From: Tanytarsus gracilentus
Lineage: Eukaryota; Arthropoda; Insecta; Diptera; Chironomidae
Direction: 5' to 3'
Assembly: GCA_038502055.1 (NCBI GenBank)
Contig: JAXRKN010000031.1
Coordinates: 124,001 to 188,000, forward strand
DNA length: 64,000 nucleotides
How positions within the stretch are numbered: position 1 is the first letter of the stretch; each line of letters begins with the position of its first letter. The position numbers and the translations under genes are program-made. The notes under the pieces were generated by a model that was not told the DNA's origin, did no database searches, and worked only from the letters and a program-made list of their open reading frames with translations. Positions 12,301 through 25,700 of this stretch are shown in pieces.

Positions 12301-12916
12301 ACCTCCGCCCTTCCCGCATCCACTCGACAAAGTTTCTCAATCATTTTATTAGCCTCGTCACCTGATGCCATTACTTGACGCCACTCCAACAGCGCCGATT
12401 TTGCCCATTGCATACCTTCCGATATATTTGACATCGATTCACTAATGCGCTCTTTTTCGGCTGAAGAAGAAAATTTTTTAAGGTTAATTGAATGAAGATT
12501 TTCGTGACTTTTTTACCTTTTAATTTTTCAGTAGCCTGATTGAATTCGTTTGTCTCTTGCGCTATCTCTTTTGACATTTGACGATACTTTGAGCTTTCAT
12601 GCTCTGCTAATTTTAGAAGGTGGTGTTCCGTAGCGAATTGAGACTTGTGTGCTGTGACAAGTTTAAGATTTTGATCAAACTCATTGTTAGCATTTTGTTG
12701 AAGTTCCTGAACACGAATTTCTTCTCTGCTATGACCGTCAAGTTCATTATCGCGTTGCAATTTTGCCTTGCCGAGAAATTTAATGGAATCCAAAAGTTTT
12801 TTATTTTCCTCACTCGCGATGGGTAAAAATGAGTCGCTCCAGCCCATTGACGCCATCACGTCTCGAATAAAATCATTATCACCACCACTGTTCTCTTCAT
12901 CGTAATCCTCCATCAT
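9319..12916 (-). CDS. CCDC39: CCDC39, axonemal 96-nm ruler coiled-coil protein
   Basis: With CCDC40, CCDC39 forms the molecular ruler that sets the 96-nm repeat of motile axonemes and places inner dynein arms and the nexin-dynein complex. Exons 12916-12517, 12460-12303, 12233-11820, 11591-10935, 10718-9602 and 9485-9319 total 970 residues (human 941). The N-terminus has the family motif LPIASEENKKLLDSI. Continuous coiled coil follows, and the diagnostic segment LVKIEQLKKRYACAMDLLG ... AQEKYMLLNEGNQLNDKI matches the vertebrate protein. FFIERGLSLP precedes a Ser-rich tail ending near VVKITFPEK, as in the family. The start is the ATG at 12916; the reading frame is open upstream but has no earlier ATG nearby. 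In insects a role in sperm flagella and/or chordotonal cilia is expected. Confidence 0.92.
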
Positions 12917-14174
12917 GCCACTATTATTATGCAATTTATTGATGCCGATACAAAAAAAAATAATTAATTAAAATTGTCGACTGCGATTTTCGTTTGAAAA
13001 ATGTTCTCGAAAATTTTTATTAAAAATCTCGTTTGATCGATAAAAGGCTGGAAAAACGAATTTCCCAAAAAAAATTGGATTTCATTTCCAAAGAGAAATT
13101 GTTTATTTTTTTCATAAAGCACAAACATAGAGCGATGCAGAAATTGCGTTACCATCAGGAACGAGTAACATAAAAGTGAAAAATGTAATGTTGTTATATC
13201 GATGATGTTGTCAGAAAAATATTCAATACAATTCAATGCTAGCAAATATGAAATAAAGAAATGACAACCTGTTGATCATATCGCTGCATAATGAGCTATT
13301 TTTAAGAATTAATTTGAATCAAATATCATGTTGAGTATGATATGAGAAAATTTTCTTCACGCGACAAGCTTAAAGAGAGAAGAATTGAAAAGTTTTGTTG
13401 AATTGCCAAAAAAAATATTTAAAATATTTTTAACTTCTGCTTAACCTCTTGAAAAAATTACAAAAGTCAAGGATGGGAAACTTGATCTGTATTTTTTTGA
13501 AGAACTAATTGATTTGTTTTTAATGGGGTTTCAATAAAAAATCTTAATTTTTATTATTTTGATAAAGCAAGCAATTGTGAAACACAATATTTTTAAATTC
13601 AATTAATTTATTTCAATTTTATTAAAGTTCCCTTTTATATCCTGCCTGCAAACCACTTGAAGCCAAATTGAAATATCTGATTTTAGAAGAAGCCATCAAT
13701 TTAAGACAGTAAATGGCATACGCATCGACGGAGCGTGGTGTGATGGATTTTTTATTAAGCAGCATGAAAAGTAAATTTTTCGGTATCATGAGAACCGTAA
13801 ATTGATTCCTTACTGCCACACACCGCTATAAGCCGTTGAGAATATTTCGGATCGTGCTAATAAATTTAGCTTTAGGATGGGTAATTTAAAAGTTCACTCA
13901 ATCATTATTAAGTAGAAGGGCGTGTAGATTATGAACACCACTATGTTCGAATGACAGAGAAAATGAAAATGTGAGTAAAGTGCACTCGCACGTTTTCTCA
14001 AAATTTTCTTTACTTTGATTTTCTTTGAATTTCTCTCACTTTTTCTCTCGGTTGTAAAGAAAATCTATTTTCTATTTTTAGTCACACACATCTGCGAGAA
14101 TAGAGAAAATTTTCTCATTTTTAAGTTTTTAGTCATTAAAATCGGAACTAGATGCCATTTTTTGTGAAATAAAA
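12917..14174. other. Divergent intergenic region, CCDC39 / zinc-finger gene
   Basis: AT-rich interval between two head-to-head genes. From about 13975 to 14110 there is a run of TTCTCT/TTTTCTC and GAGAAAATTTTC elements just upstream of the zinc-finger start, probably promoter or 5' UTR. A 65-codon minus-strand reading frame at 13622-13819 was considered and not accepted. No RNA gene was recognised. Confidence 0.4.
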
Positions 14175-16770
14175 ATGTGTACGGAACTGCTTTGTCCTCT
14201 GTGTAACGTGTCAACATTTTCCAATATCGATGCATTCAAATTAAACTTGATAAAAGTGAACAGTAAACCAATTAAGTGTCCATTGTGTTCGGAAATACTC
14301 CTCGGACTTGATAAGTTGACAATTCATTTGTTTGCACATTCATACGCTGATGAGAACATTAAGCCATTATCGCCATATCGCGATGAGCATCCACAGCCCC
14401 CTCCAACACCCCCAAAAATCAACAAAAAGACAACTCCGACAGCAGCAACGAAACCAAAACAGACACGTTTAAAACTTATGAAAATGACATCATCATCATC
14501 GTCGTCTACAGCAATACAGCAGCCATCGACAAATGAGAATTTTCGTTGTGAAATTTGTGGCTTTGTGTTTGTCGACGAACAATTGCTCAATCTGCATCTG
14601 AATTTGGTGCATAATTGTACGCCCAGCAGCAGTAGCACTCAAAAATCTTCGCTATCGGGGGGTGGAGACGATGAAAGTACGCTCGAAGAGAGCAAAAAGT
14701 GGAATTGTCATTTATGTGGAAAGCATTTTAAGATGAAAGGAGCACTAAGAATACACATTAGGGTCGCTCACGTTCGTTTTCACGATCAAAATCAACGACA
14801 AATAAACATTGCTGATTTCTTAAAGAGTCAAAGGTCTTCGATTGACTTGTGCACATTAAAAACCGAACTGCTCTCGCTAGAGCCATACAGTCCCGATAAC
14901 ACACAACCACTTTATGCTGTATCATCGCCTGCTTCTATCGCTTCAAAATCACCAACTCATTCTGCTGCCACATTACAGCAGGAAAATACTTTGAAAAATC
15001 CAAAAACATTTCAATGTGATGAATGCAAAAAAACTTTTACAACAAAATATTTTTTAAAGAAGCACAAACGTCTCCACACAGGTACACAGAAAGTTTTCTC
15101 ATTTCCTCCTCTTCTTTTATCGATTTTCTTATACGACCTCACTTCTTCTTATGTGAATTCATTCATTAAGAACCATAATGCTGTTGTTAATAATAAAATA
15201 TAATTTTCAATTACTTATGGTATACAACCAACCCTCTTTATCCCTCTTTTATATATGTGTGTGAAGGTGAGATGCCATACAAGTGCCATATAGAGGGATG
15301 TGGAAAGATGTTTCACTTTCAACAGTCATATCATAAACATTTACTTTATCATTCCGATGTAAAACCGTAAGTACCATGCTGTGTAATGAAAAACTGTGGA
15401 GGTTGAAGAACTTTAGATTTTCATATTTTACAAGAGATTGTTAGATGCAAAAATTTAACTAATTCAATTTAAAAAAATCCAGGAAAATTAAGTCAACAGT
15501 TTTTAAAAAAAAATACTAAAAAGCATTTTTTTGGGTAGTAAATGAAATTAGAATAGATATCATCGTTTACATAAAAAATTCAATGCATTTTAAGCAAGTC
15601 CCCGCAAGATAACTGCCATTATGTTCCAAATGAAATATTCATGTACTTATAACAATTTTTTTTCTCTTTTTATTATGATAAGATATGAATGTACGGAGTG
15701 TGGCAGGAGCTTTAAGGAGCTTTCGACATTGCACAATCACCAGAGAATTCATAGGTAGTGTACAAACAATACAAAATGCTGTGGTTCAAATGTGCATGCT
15801 ATAAAGCGTTTATAATCCTTATCATTTCTTTCTTTTATTTTATTTTCATGTGATTGCTTTTCTCGCACTCTCCATTGTGGTTGCATGTTGAATACAGCGG
15901 CATAAAGCCTTTCGGATGTCATGTTTGCGGAAAATTTTTTAGGCAGAAAGGTATGGCGATGGAGATTGTTCATGAATTTATTGCCATCTGTTCGCATTTT
16001 ATTTTCATCATTTTTTCTCATGCTTGAAAGTACTCAAAATCTCGCTCGTAAAAAGGCGCAACATAAAAGTTATTACGGCAGTTTGAAAAATTATATGAAA
16101 GCGAGATGATTCTAATCTAAATCGTTTTGACCGTTTCAGTCTCGTATCTCGTACATCAACGCATTCATAATGGTTTGCTACCTTACAAATGTTCAGGTGA
16201 GGCGTCAAAAATCATATCACAAGAAATTTATTCATCGCCGAATTTTTTTTTCTTGCCACCTTTTTAGAATGCGGCAAAGGTTTTCGTTACAAGGTCAGCC
16301 AAAGATCGCACAAGTGCAATGGAGCGCTGTTGGAAAGGCAGCCAGGCGACCTGATCCAGAAATTAATGCAAAACTCATCGATTTTGCACCAGCCACCCTC
16401 GTCAACAGCAGTTAGCAACGACCATATAACAAAAACAACCCCATCGACACATGCCGTAAATAATTCCATTTCTAATCAGAATGAAAATGGAGAAGTTAAG
16501 CATGAACGAGCTCTTGACCTGTGTCTCGACGATTTGCTTAAAGAGTCCTACGAAAAATTAATGAAAGTACAGCTATCGCCGTCACAAATACTGGCGGACA
16601 ATGGCTTTGAAAATAGCATAGCGACATTTGAATGCGAGAATAACAACATGGCACTAAACTCGAGCTACCTAACAACGACAAACAATAACAACACTTTGGA
16701 CTTTAATTCCGCTCTCGAAACAATCAACGAAGATTCGATTAAGGAATTATTATACGGTCATGTTGGTTAA
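14175..16770 (+). CDS. C2H2 zinc-finger protein with eight fingers
   Basis: Probable DNA-binding transcription factor. Exons 14175-15081, 15267-15366, 15683-15754, 15898-15950, 16140-16196 and 16268-16770 give 563 residues. Fingers in order: CPLCSEIL...HLFAH, CEICGFVF...HLNLVH, CHLCGKHF...HIRVAH, CDECKKTF...HKRLH, CHIEGCGKMF...HLLYH, CTECGRSF...HQRIH, CHVCGKFF...HQRIH and a last C2HC-type finger CSECGKGFRYKVSQRSHKC. Fingers four to eight are linked by TGE-like linkers and split by four small introns inside or between fingers. The N-terminal block CPLCNVSTFSNIDAFK and first finger, with LGLDKLTIHLF, look like a conserved head. The acidic C-terminal tail (LDLCLDDLLKES, ETINEDSIKELL) may be a transactivation or interaction region. 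The orthologue in flies was not identified. Confidence 0.87.
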
Positions 16771-19700
16771 TTTCCATTTCCACTGTCATCATCATTTTAC
16801 GTGCCATTAGCAATTAAGAAGTGACCTTCAAAGGACAATCACGTACCGATGTAATTAACCAGAGTGCCTTTACACTCTCCTCAGTCAGTAACTTAATATT
16901 TTTGTTGAGAAACAAAAATGAGAGACCTTCTATTTTGGTTAACTTTGTAAACTCCTTATGTGGGGTTGTATGGAAAGATAAAGTTCTATGTTTGAATAAT
17001 GCAAGAAAATTGAATAAACTTGAGGGATACTGGAGGAGAGTTCCCTACATATTTACTTAAATTCCTGACGTAAAAGGCTACAATTTCCACAACTTCATCC
17101 TTTCTAAAGCTTTGTTGATTCCCAGTTAAAAAAAATAGCAATAAAGTTTTATTGAAAAACTTTCAGACACCCCATGAGCGATAGGTATATATATATACGA
17201 AAAGTTCTGAAACATCGCTATAATTTAATATAATTTTACCCTCTGGGAATCCTAAAGATTATGTCTCGTGTTCGCCGTTCTTTTGAATGGTTTCCCTCCG
17301 CTTTTATGATATTTCACAAGATAAAAGTCATATAAAGATGAGAAGCAGTGGGAGAAGTGGAAAAAATTCCCACGATATTGATTTTTGAAATGCTCTTGAA
17401 ACCAGAAATAGAATACATAGAGAGGAGTGAGAAAAAAGAAAGAAAAAAGTTTATGATGTAGAAGAGATGCTTTCTCTAATGTACTATATATCGCATTACT
17501 AAAATTTATCGTGTAAGCTTTACGTAACCGTCATCGAAAAAATTGAGAGCTTTTTTGGCGACATTGTGGCTTTAAATATTCACGTTCGTGTCAACATTGC
17601 CATGTTTATAGAGACATGAAGGCATAACATATGCAACAACCTATAGTACAAACACTGAGTCAGCAAAAGTTGACTGGCACTGATAAATTATTAGTCCTTA
17701 CTCAACCCCGTTATTTTTTTCACCAAAAAGCCAATGAGACAACCAAATAAATTCGTTTAAACGATCCTGCCTACCATACACCTTACGGCTCTGTTCTCAT
17801 ATCCATATAATTTGCATAATGTTTACATAGAAGCATGTAAAAAAAGCGTACGATTTCATTTATATATTTTTTTTGTGAGAGAATATTTAACTCAAATTAA
17901 CCTTGAAACCCGGGAATGTGAATGCGTGAAAATTCATTTAAAACTTTTTGTGTTTGTCCTCTGGCATTCGAGAGAGTAATTTGCATCAGCCAAAAAACAA
18001 ACACAGGAAAGTATGACAGGAGTAAGAGTAAATTTGTCAAGTTAGAAACATATATGCAGAGAGATAATGCAGTGAGTGTGCTTTTAGCATCAAAGAGTTC
18101 CTCACATGAACTGCTCCAAGTCATATATATTACATAACGCTCAGTTATCTATTCTCATCGGCTAAATTTCGAGTTGTAAAAGATTTGCAGACACAGCGGA
18201 AGCATCAACGACTTTTTATTATCTCTTTGATGTCATCGGAAAGCGCTAGAGAGGGGGGGTTTATATGTCACATTTTTTTATGTTCAGTTTTCCCACTTTT
18301 AGTGCCTTATCATCACCACGAATTTATCATATGCTGACTTTATTTCTTGTTTATTTCTCGACTGGAAATGCATACACTTGTATATGTTTGAGGAAATGGA
18401 GTTAAATGAGGATATCTTGTATAATAAAAATTATTACTCCCGGAGCACTCGAAAATGCTTTTGGGACAGGCTGGATGGAATGTAATTTTAATGTCTCAAA
18501 TTTTATATTAAAATTATTTTAATAAATCTAAAATATTTTAATTTCTAAACGATGGAAAGATTCCAAAATTTTAGTCAAAAGAAAATTTAACCCGAAATTC
18601 TGTTTTCCGTCCTGTTTTGTGCATACGAGCGCTATTTATCATTTTATATGCGAGAGATTTTTATCTTATAATCTCTTTTCATATTCTCATATTAACTTTT
18701 ATGAATTGTTTAATCATTCTAATGAGGATTTGTGGATGAAGTCGTGCGTAAAAATAAATCGAAATGTCGTTAAGTGATTCTTTTTTAGCTTCCAAAATGA
18801 ACTAGATTTTCTCTAACCTTGAACCTCAAATAAACAGCTCAGCACGCGTTAAAAATAATGGAAAGTCCAAGCTAGTGTAATCTATAATCTCTGCCACACC
18901 ATAATCAACTTAACTCTTTTTTTTGTTCATTTCTCACTCTCAACGACCCTCATGGAAAACTCACTTTTCTTCTTCTTTTTTCATATTGTATTTTTCCACA
19001 ATAAATTTCAATTCTCACGTTCTCATTTCACCACCACAAAAAAAGTGAGATGGAAAAATAACAAAAAATAAAAACTGGTTAGCAACGAGAGAGAGTGAGC
19101 TATGGGGTGGTAAAGAGTTTTTTTGGCATCCATACGCACGTTGTACTTACATGCTTGATGCCGCTTTATGAAATATTGAACATATAAAAATTCACGGAGT
19201 AAATTCATCATATTTACATTTTTGTGTGGTTCATATACTAAATTATGCCATGTCATTTACATAAAATCGTATACATGTGCTCAATTATTAGCGAGATAGT
19301 GGATACATATCGGTACGCGTGCTTCTTTTGAGAACATTTATCAAAAATTATTTTCTAACGAATTTTTTCGGTTTGTGAGTTTTACTCGTTTCGATTTGAA
19401 AGGAAAATATCCTCCTACCCAACACCCCATGAGTGAGCTTTTTCCTTTAGCAGAATAAACACAGAGAGACCGTGAGAGAATGAGAGAGGAAAAACGGTGA
19501 GGAAATTCAGTTTTTCTCCATATAAACGAAGAGCACAACAAGCTTAAAAGTTAGTCTCGTGAGTTCTATTGAAAGGGAAAGAAGTACGGAAAAGTGAACA
19601 CTCAAAGATATTCTACTCTCCATACATATTAAATAAAAAATAATTTTTTATTATTGATTTTTGTGCAATTCAAATTTTGTCCGCTCGCATAAAAGGGATA

Positions 19701-19778
19701 AAAATAAAAGGGCATTTATTTTTGAATCAAAAAAAAATAAAACATTTTCTATTGAGAACGTGAAATTAATTTGCGAAA
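16771..19778. other. Long gene-free interval upstream of igloo-like gene
   Basis: Three kilobases with no convincing coding sequence. The left end is presumably the zinc-finger 3' UTR. The rest is AT-rich with short simple-sequence patches, such as TATATATA near 17187 and a G run near 18251. The last ~220 bases are the likely 5' UTR of the igloo-like gene. Its size compared with the other intervals suggests regulatory content or an unseen 5' non-coding exon, but I can point to no specific element. Confidence 0.35.
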
Positions 19779-22700
19779 ATGCCAATTGTTTCACCTAAAA
19801 TTCCTCAAGGCTTGGAGGAGCTGATGCGAGGTCTCGCAAAGAGTGTCATTAAAGAGAACCCCGAGAACATCTACGAGTTCGCGGCCGAGTACTTTGAGAA
19901 CTTGTTACGAGACCGAGATGGAACCGTTGATCAGAGATATAAGAAATTCGCAACATACAAAGTATATAAAAAGAATAAAATGGCACGAAAGCAGCAGCGC
20001 GATAAAGATTTGATACCAATCAGACCTTCGACTGCTTACGATCTGGAACAAGGTTCTAGTAGCAGCAAACAAAACTCCGATTATGAGTCGATTGAAAAAA
20101 TTATTTTACCTCCATCCCACATGCCACCGCGTCAGCAATTATCGGTCAGTTCGGAATCAGAAATAAATACGTCAGTGAAGCAAGAGGCATTTGTCGATGT
20201 TGAGGGTACACCCACTCGCAAAGATAGCGCTACGAAAGATGACGACGATATCGAGAATATGGTCTTGGACGATGAAATGGCACAGGCTGCCCTCAAAATC
20301 CAATCCTCATTCCGTGGTCATAAAGTGCGTAGAGATATGAAAGATTCTAAAAATACCCAAGTCATAAGTTCCATCGATGAGAGTGTTAAAGAGTCCGGCT
20401 CTGAATTGAATATAAATAGCGACGGTCATGTCAGTGAAATTGATAGTGAGATTATTTCAAATCAAGAAGAACGAATGGACGATGTTAATATTTTAAATCC
20501 TACCGAGGAAGTTATATTAAAGGATGAGCAAGACCCCAATCAAAGTTCATTAGTCGTCGACGACATTGTCGAAGGTTCAGAAATTACAAAAAACGTGAGT
20601 GATGAGGGTACAAACAGTAACCTACCGGAGGGAGAAATTATTCCTTCAAAGGATTCAATTGACCTTGAAAATAAAAGCGTAGACATGTTTGACGAAGCAC
20701 AACCACTGGAGGAAATTGAATCTAATGCAGTTATAGTCACTTCCCAGGAAGAAAAAGTTGCTACAGAAAAAACTTCGCAGGAAGAGATGGTTGAAGTTAG
20801 CGAACCGGAAACTAATGACATCTGTGAAAGCTCGGAAATTGAGAAAACTCTGTCCAGTGAAGAGGAAAAATTCGTTGGTGAAGAAAAAGCTTTTAAATCA
20901 GAGAGCACTGAACAAGAACCAAATATTTCCACTTCTCCACCACCGGCTACAAGAGACGACGATGATGACATCGCAAATATGGTTTTAGATGGAGAAATGG
21001 AAGAGGCTGCTCTTAAAATTCAATCTGCATTCCGCGGTCACAAAGTTCGCAAAGATATGAGCTCAGTGGGAGTCGATGTGCCAGAAAATGAAAGCTTGCA
21101 AAACCAATGTGATTTAAATAATGATCAGCCAGAGTCGAAAATCGATGAGGGTCTAATTGAAAATTCTTCGGAAATCTCCCAGAATGAAATAATAGCCGAA
21201 AATAATTTGAATGAAGAAGAAATTTTAGGAGATACTGAGGGACTTGATGGTGAAAATCAACAGTCCGAAAGCTTCATTGTGAGCGAAGGTAGAGAGGAAG
21301 AAGGAATTCAGCTTGAACAAATTGAGTCGATTGAATGTGACAAAATCGATAACTCTGAGTTGATTAAATCAACTGATGAAATTTTGATAAATGAAAATTC
21401 ACCAATGAATTCGATGACAAGTGAAAATGAACAGCAAAATAATAATGAGATTCTTCTCAGCGACGACGATAAAATAATCACTGAATCAACACAAGATATT
21501 AATTCTGATGAAAATGTACTCGATGTCGAAGCAAATGTTTCCAACGACCATCCTGAGACATTGAGCATCATTTCAATTGAAAGTGTACCCATTCAAAATG
21601 AGACAGACGTTAATGAGTCCTTGATTATTAATTCACAAGAATCAGAAATTGCAGCAATTGAAAGCATTTCAAACAAGGACGAGCATATGACGAATGAGGA
21701 AATAAATGTCGAAGTACCTCTGGCAACAGATTCAACTCTAAATGATGAAATAATCCTTGCGGAAACTAGCGTTGAATGCATTGAAAGCCCAGATGTTCAG
21801 GAGAGAGATATTAGTGAAGAGAATGTTATTAAATCATTCGAGGATAACATCCCTACAACCCCTGGAGATAACAATAGTGTGGAAATTTTAAAAAAAGAAG
21901 ATAGCATAAAAGAAGCAACAGGCTCCATTGAGAGTGAAAATAAAATAAAAAGTTTGAATGCTTTTGTAGACGCCTCAGTTGAGCATAATGAATCGCCCGA
22001 GCAACTTTCCGTTGAGAGTGAGGAAAATTTACCACCAAATGATGATATCAAAACTGAATTGATACAAGCCACGCACGATGAAACACGTTTAGTTGAACGA
22101 GAAAATTCACAAATTGAGACAAACTCTTCACAGGAGGAGAATTTGATTAATGATGACATCGGTAAACAAATTTCAGTCGAGGAGGAAATTTGCGAGCAAA
22201 AAATTATATCAAATCTCCAACCTGAACAACAGCAGTCCCAAGATGAACAGTTACAGGAGGAAAACGCCATTGTAGATGATATATTAGATGAAGATAAAAA
22301 AGAGAGCTTGGAAAAAATGTCATCTACGGAAATAAAATATGAGAAATTACAAGAGTCAGTAGATGGAGGCAAATTGTCACCATCAATGGAGAGACAAGAT
22401 ACGGAAGAAAAGTCGATTGATGCTGATTCTCCTTGCAATTCAAAAGATGCATCTGTCGATGAAGATGTGGAAAAGAAAGCAATTACACTTGAAAATATTT
22501 TACAGCAAAGCATTTCTCCTATAGATATAATCGATGAGGTTGTTAATGAAGCCGCAATGAAGGCTCATGAGATTTTAGGTTTAACTAGCAGCGATGTTGA
22601 ACAAATTACTAATCCGGAATTGATAAAATTAAATTCAGAAGAAAATATTCCGACGGGAGAGGAGATTGAACCAATTAAAGATGAAATCTTGACGCCAGAA

Positions 22701-25700
22701 AAGGAGGATTCAGAAATTCCAGAGGAAACGCAAAATCCTATTGACGAGCCATTGGTTGTCATGGACCAAACTGAAGTAGAAAATTTAATTGAACCGAATT
22801 TATTAGAGAGTGATGACGCTATAAATCCAAAAGATGGTTTTTCCTCTGAAGATAAAAACGAAGTTAATTTAGAAGTACCACTTACCACAAGCGAACCACA
22901 AGAGAATTTAGACGACATAATTTTAGACGATGAAATGGAAGGGGCAGCAGTTAAAATACAAGCCGCCTTTCGTGGTCATAAAACTCGCAAAGAAACTCTC
23001 GCAATGACCTTGAAATCCGAGTCGGAAAATATAGAAAATGAAAATAACAATGAATCAGCCACCATAGTGATTGACCAATGCTCCGAGGGAAATGAAGAGA
23101 CCCAAGACGATACGGAATTGCAAGATACTAGTGCCGATGTTGATGAAATACAAGAGTCAGAGGCAGTAACAGAGCAAGAAAATAATACTGAAGTTCAGGA
23201 AGGTAAATATTTGAAGTGAAACTTTATTTTCACAAAACTCGCATCGAAAAAATATTTCTTTCATCAGCTAGATTTTCAAAGATTTTTTTATTACATTAAA
23301 CTTCCGCTTAAAATTCGAAGATTTTTTATAAAAGCAATAATATTTTTAAAAAAATATATCTTTAAATAATCTAAAGAAAATTCCAAAAATTCGTAGAATT
23401 TTCAGAGCAATTTGCATATTTATATAAAAAATTCATAAGCGGGAAAAATAAACTTTTTAAAATGCTAAAACTTTGCGAAATTTTTAATTGTGCGTGATTT
23501 AATTTACTAATGAACCATGACTAATTAAGTCACGAATTAATATTTCTTAACGTGTCTTTTTCAGAAGAAAGTGCCAGTGAAGAACAAGATGAAACAAATG
23601 AGAGTCAAGCTGCCGATGAAGGTAAAATATTTAAACGCAAACATTAGCTTAATTAATATTAAATTTAATTACTTTTTATTTTAACAAATAAGTACACTTA
23701 TGCTTTTAACGGCTTTAATTGTTGTTTAATTAAAACGCTTTAATAGTTAATTATAAACCTTTTAAGCGCATTAAAACTTAATACAAAATGCAGAGTAAAT
23801 ATGTGTACTATTTTAATATCCACAGGCGGTGAAGGTGGTAGCGGTGTTGATGACCCAGATGAGGTTGAACCCGAAGCGAGCGGAGAAGGTGAAACTTCTC
23901 AAACAAACGACGACGATGACGTTGCAAATATGGTGCTAGATGAGGAGATGGAACAGGCAGCTTTGAAAATTCAATCCACGTTCCGAGGCCATCAGACTCG
24001 TAAGGAAAATAAAACTAAACCGGATGGCCCAAAAACAGAGGAAACTCAAAGTAGCGAAAGAAATGATGCGGCAGAAAAATTAGACGGCGAAATTGCAAAT
24101 CTGGCCTTGGAGGAAGAAAATAAAGTTGAGTCTGAAGAGACTCCAGAGAAAACAGAAAAAGCGGAATCAAAGGAAGATGAACAGCCTGAATCGTCATCTA
24201 CTGAAAAATCTGCCCAGCAATTGCAAGATGAAGAAGATATCGCTAACATTGTAATGGATGACGAAATGGAGAAGACAGCACTGAAGATTCAGTCGGCTTT
24301 TCGTGGAAAGTTTAAGGTGAATAAATTATGGCTATTAATTTAATGAAACGTTTTTTAAACTTAATTTTTGAACTTTATATAAAACAGCGCAAGGAGCCTA
24401 AAGACGATGGAGAAGAGTCTTTCGAAAGCTCTGCCGAAAATGGAAGTGATTGTGGCGAAGAGAGCATCCAAAAATCGGACGAAAATGTTGCTGACATGTA
24501 CGAATATTTTGGAATGACCATCGACAACACAAGCGACGAGATTGACTATAATAATTACTCAGCAAATCGTCAATCATACACAGATGATGCTCCGTATTCG
24601 GTTGATCGATACGACAGCAATGAGCGGTATGAGGAAACAATCTATCCTCTGTCAAATAAATCGGAAGATGATATTAATTTAATGCATGGAGGTGGCATCT
24701 TTGTTGAACCTTCCAATGAATCACCTGGTGAATTATTATCGGGCAGCGGCTCTGAAGATGACAAAGACCCAAGTCGTGATGGCTCGATGGATAAAAAATC
24801 ATCCGTCACATCTAAAGTTTCGAATGATGACGTGAATAATGATGTAAAAGTTTCCATTGAAGTTGTTGAGGAAAAAATAATTGAAAGTTTTGACTTCGAT
24901 CAGAATCGAGATACTGCCGAGGCAATGTACTATTCCCTGAAGAAAAATGAAATTGAAGCACAAAAGCGATTTCAAGAGAGCATCAAAGAGAGCTCAATTG
25001 AAAGTGAAAAATGCGAAGTGCTTTCAACAGCCGCTTTAAATGAGTCTCTCGAGGAAGATAACGACGATGTGGTTGTTCTAAAATCACCATCGTCCGCGAA
25101 GGCTCCTAAAATTTTGAAATACGGCATGAGCATGGACGATAGACTATTAGGCTCAATATTAAGTCAAGATTACTCCCAGAAACCTCGTAAAATATATCCC
25201 GACGATGGTTTTGATCCGCTGTTAGAAGAAAGCATGCGAAATCATCCACTCTTTCTCGAGAGACTTCACGAAATGTCTCAGAGTGGCGAAGATGAACCAC
25301 CAATAGCGTTTGAGCCCGACAACATGGGCGACGAAGATCAGTTTGATGATTTTTTCCCCGGCAATATTCGATCTAAAATTATGGCATCATCAATTTCTAT
25401 CGCCGATTCCGATTACTTCGACCCGACAAATAACAAATCGATAATCGATGACGATACAATTCGCACGGCATTAGAAACAATTCATTCAACAGACTCTGAA
25501 TGTTCAACAATTGCATCAGCCGCTACGAAAATTAATGCCGGAGAACGACATAATTTAATGACACGCCGCAACAACAATCAGTACTCGTCAATTGGCAATG
25601 CCGCAATCGATAAATCGTTGGACGATTTTATTCAAGCACAGGAAATGCGTGTCGTTGACAAGTTGGATGAGGAGCCGGAAGGTTCATCCATTAGTCCGCC

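Noticed and set aside
13622..13819. Minus-strand frame of 65 codons with a nearby AATAAA
   Set aside because: No family resemblance, no supporting splice structure that I could build, and it lies in an AT-rich divergent interval; kept only as a note.
20540..22918. Long Ser-rich minus-strand frames (up to 238 codons)
   Set aside because: They are antisense to the Glu/Ser/Asn-rich exon of the igloo-like gene; GAA and GAT codons read backwards as TTC and ATC, which makes stop-poor shadows.
24328..24387. Continuation of igloo-like exon 3 through the GTGAAT donor
   Set aside because: It reads into a TAA almost at once, while splicing 24316-24388 keeps the frame and completes the fifth IQ motif.
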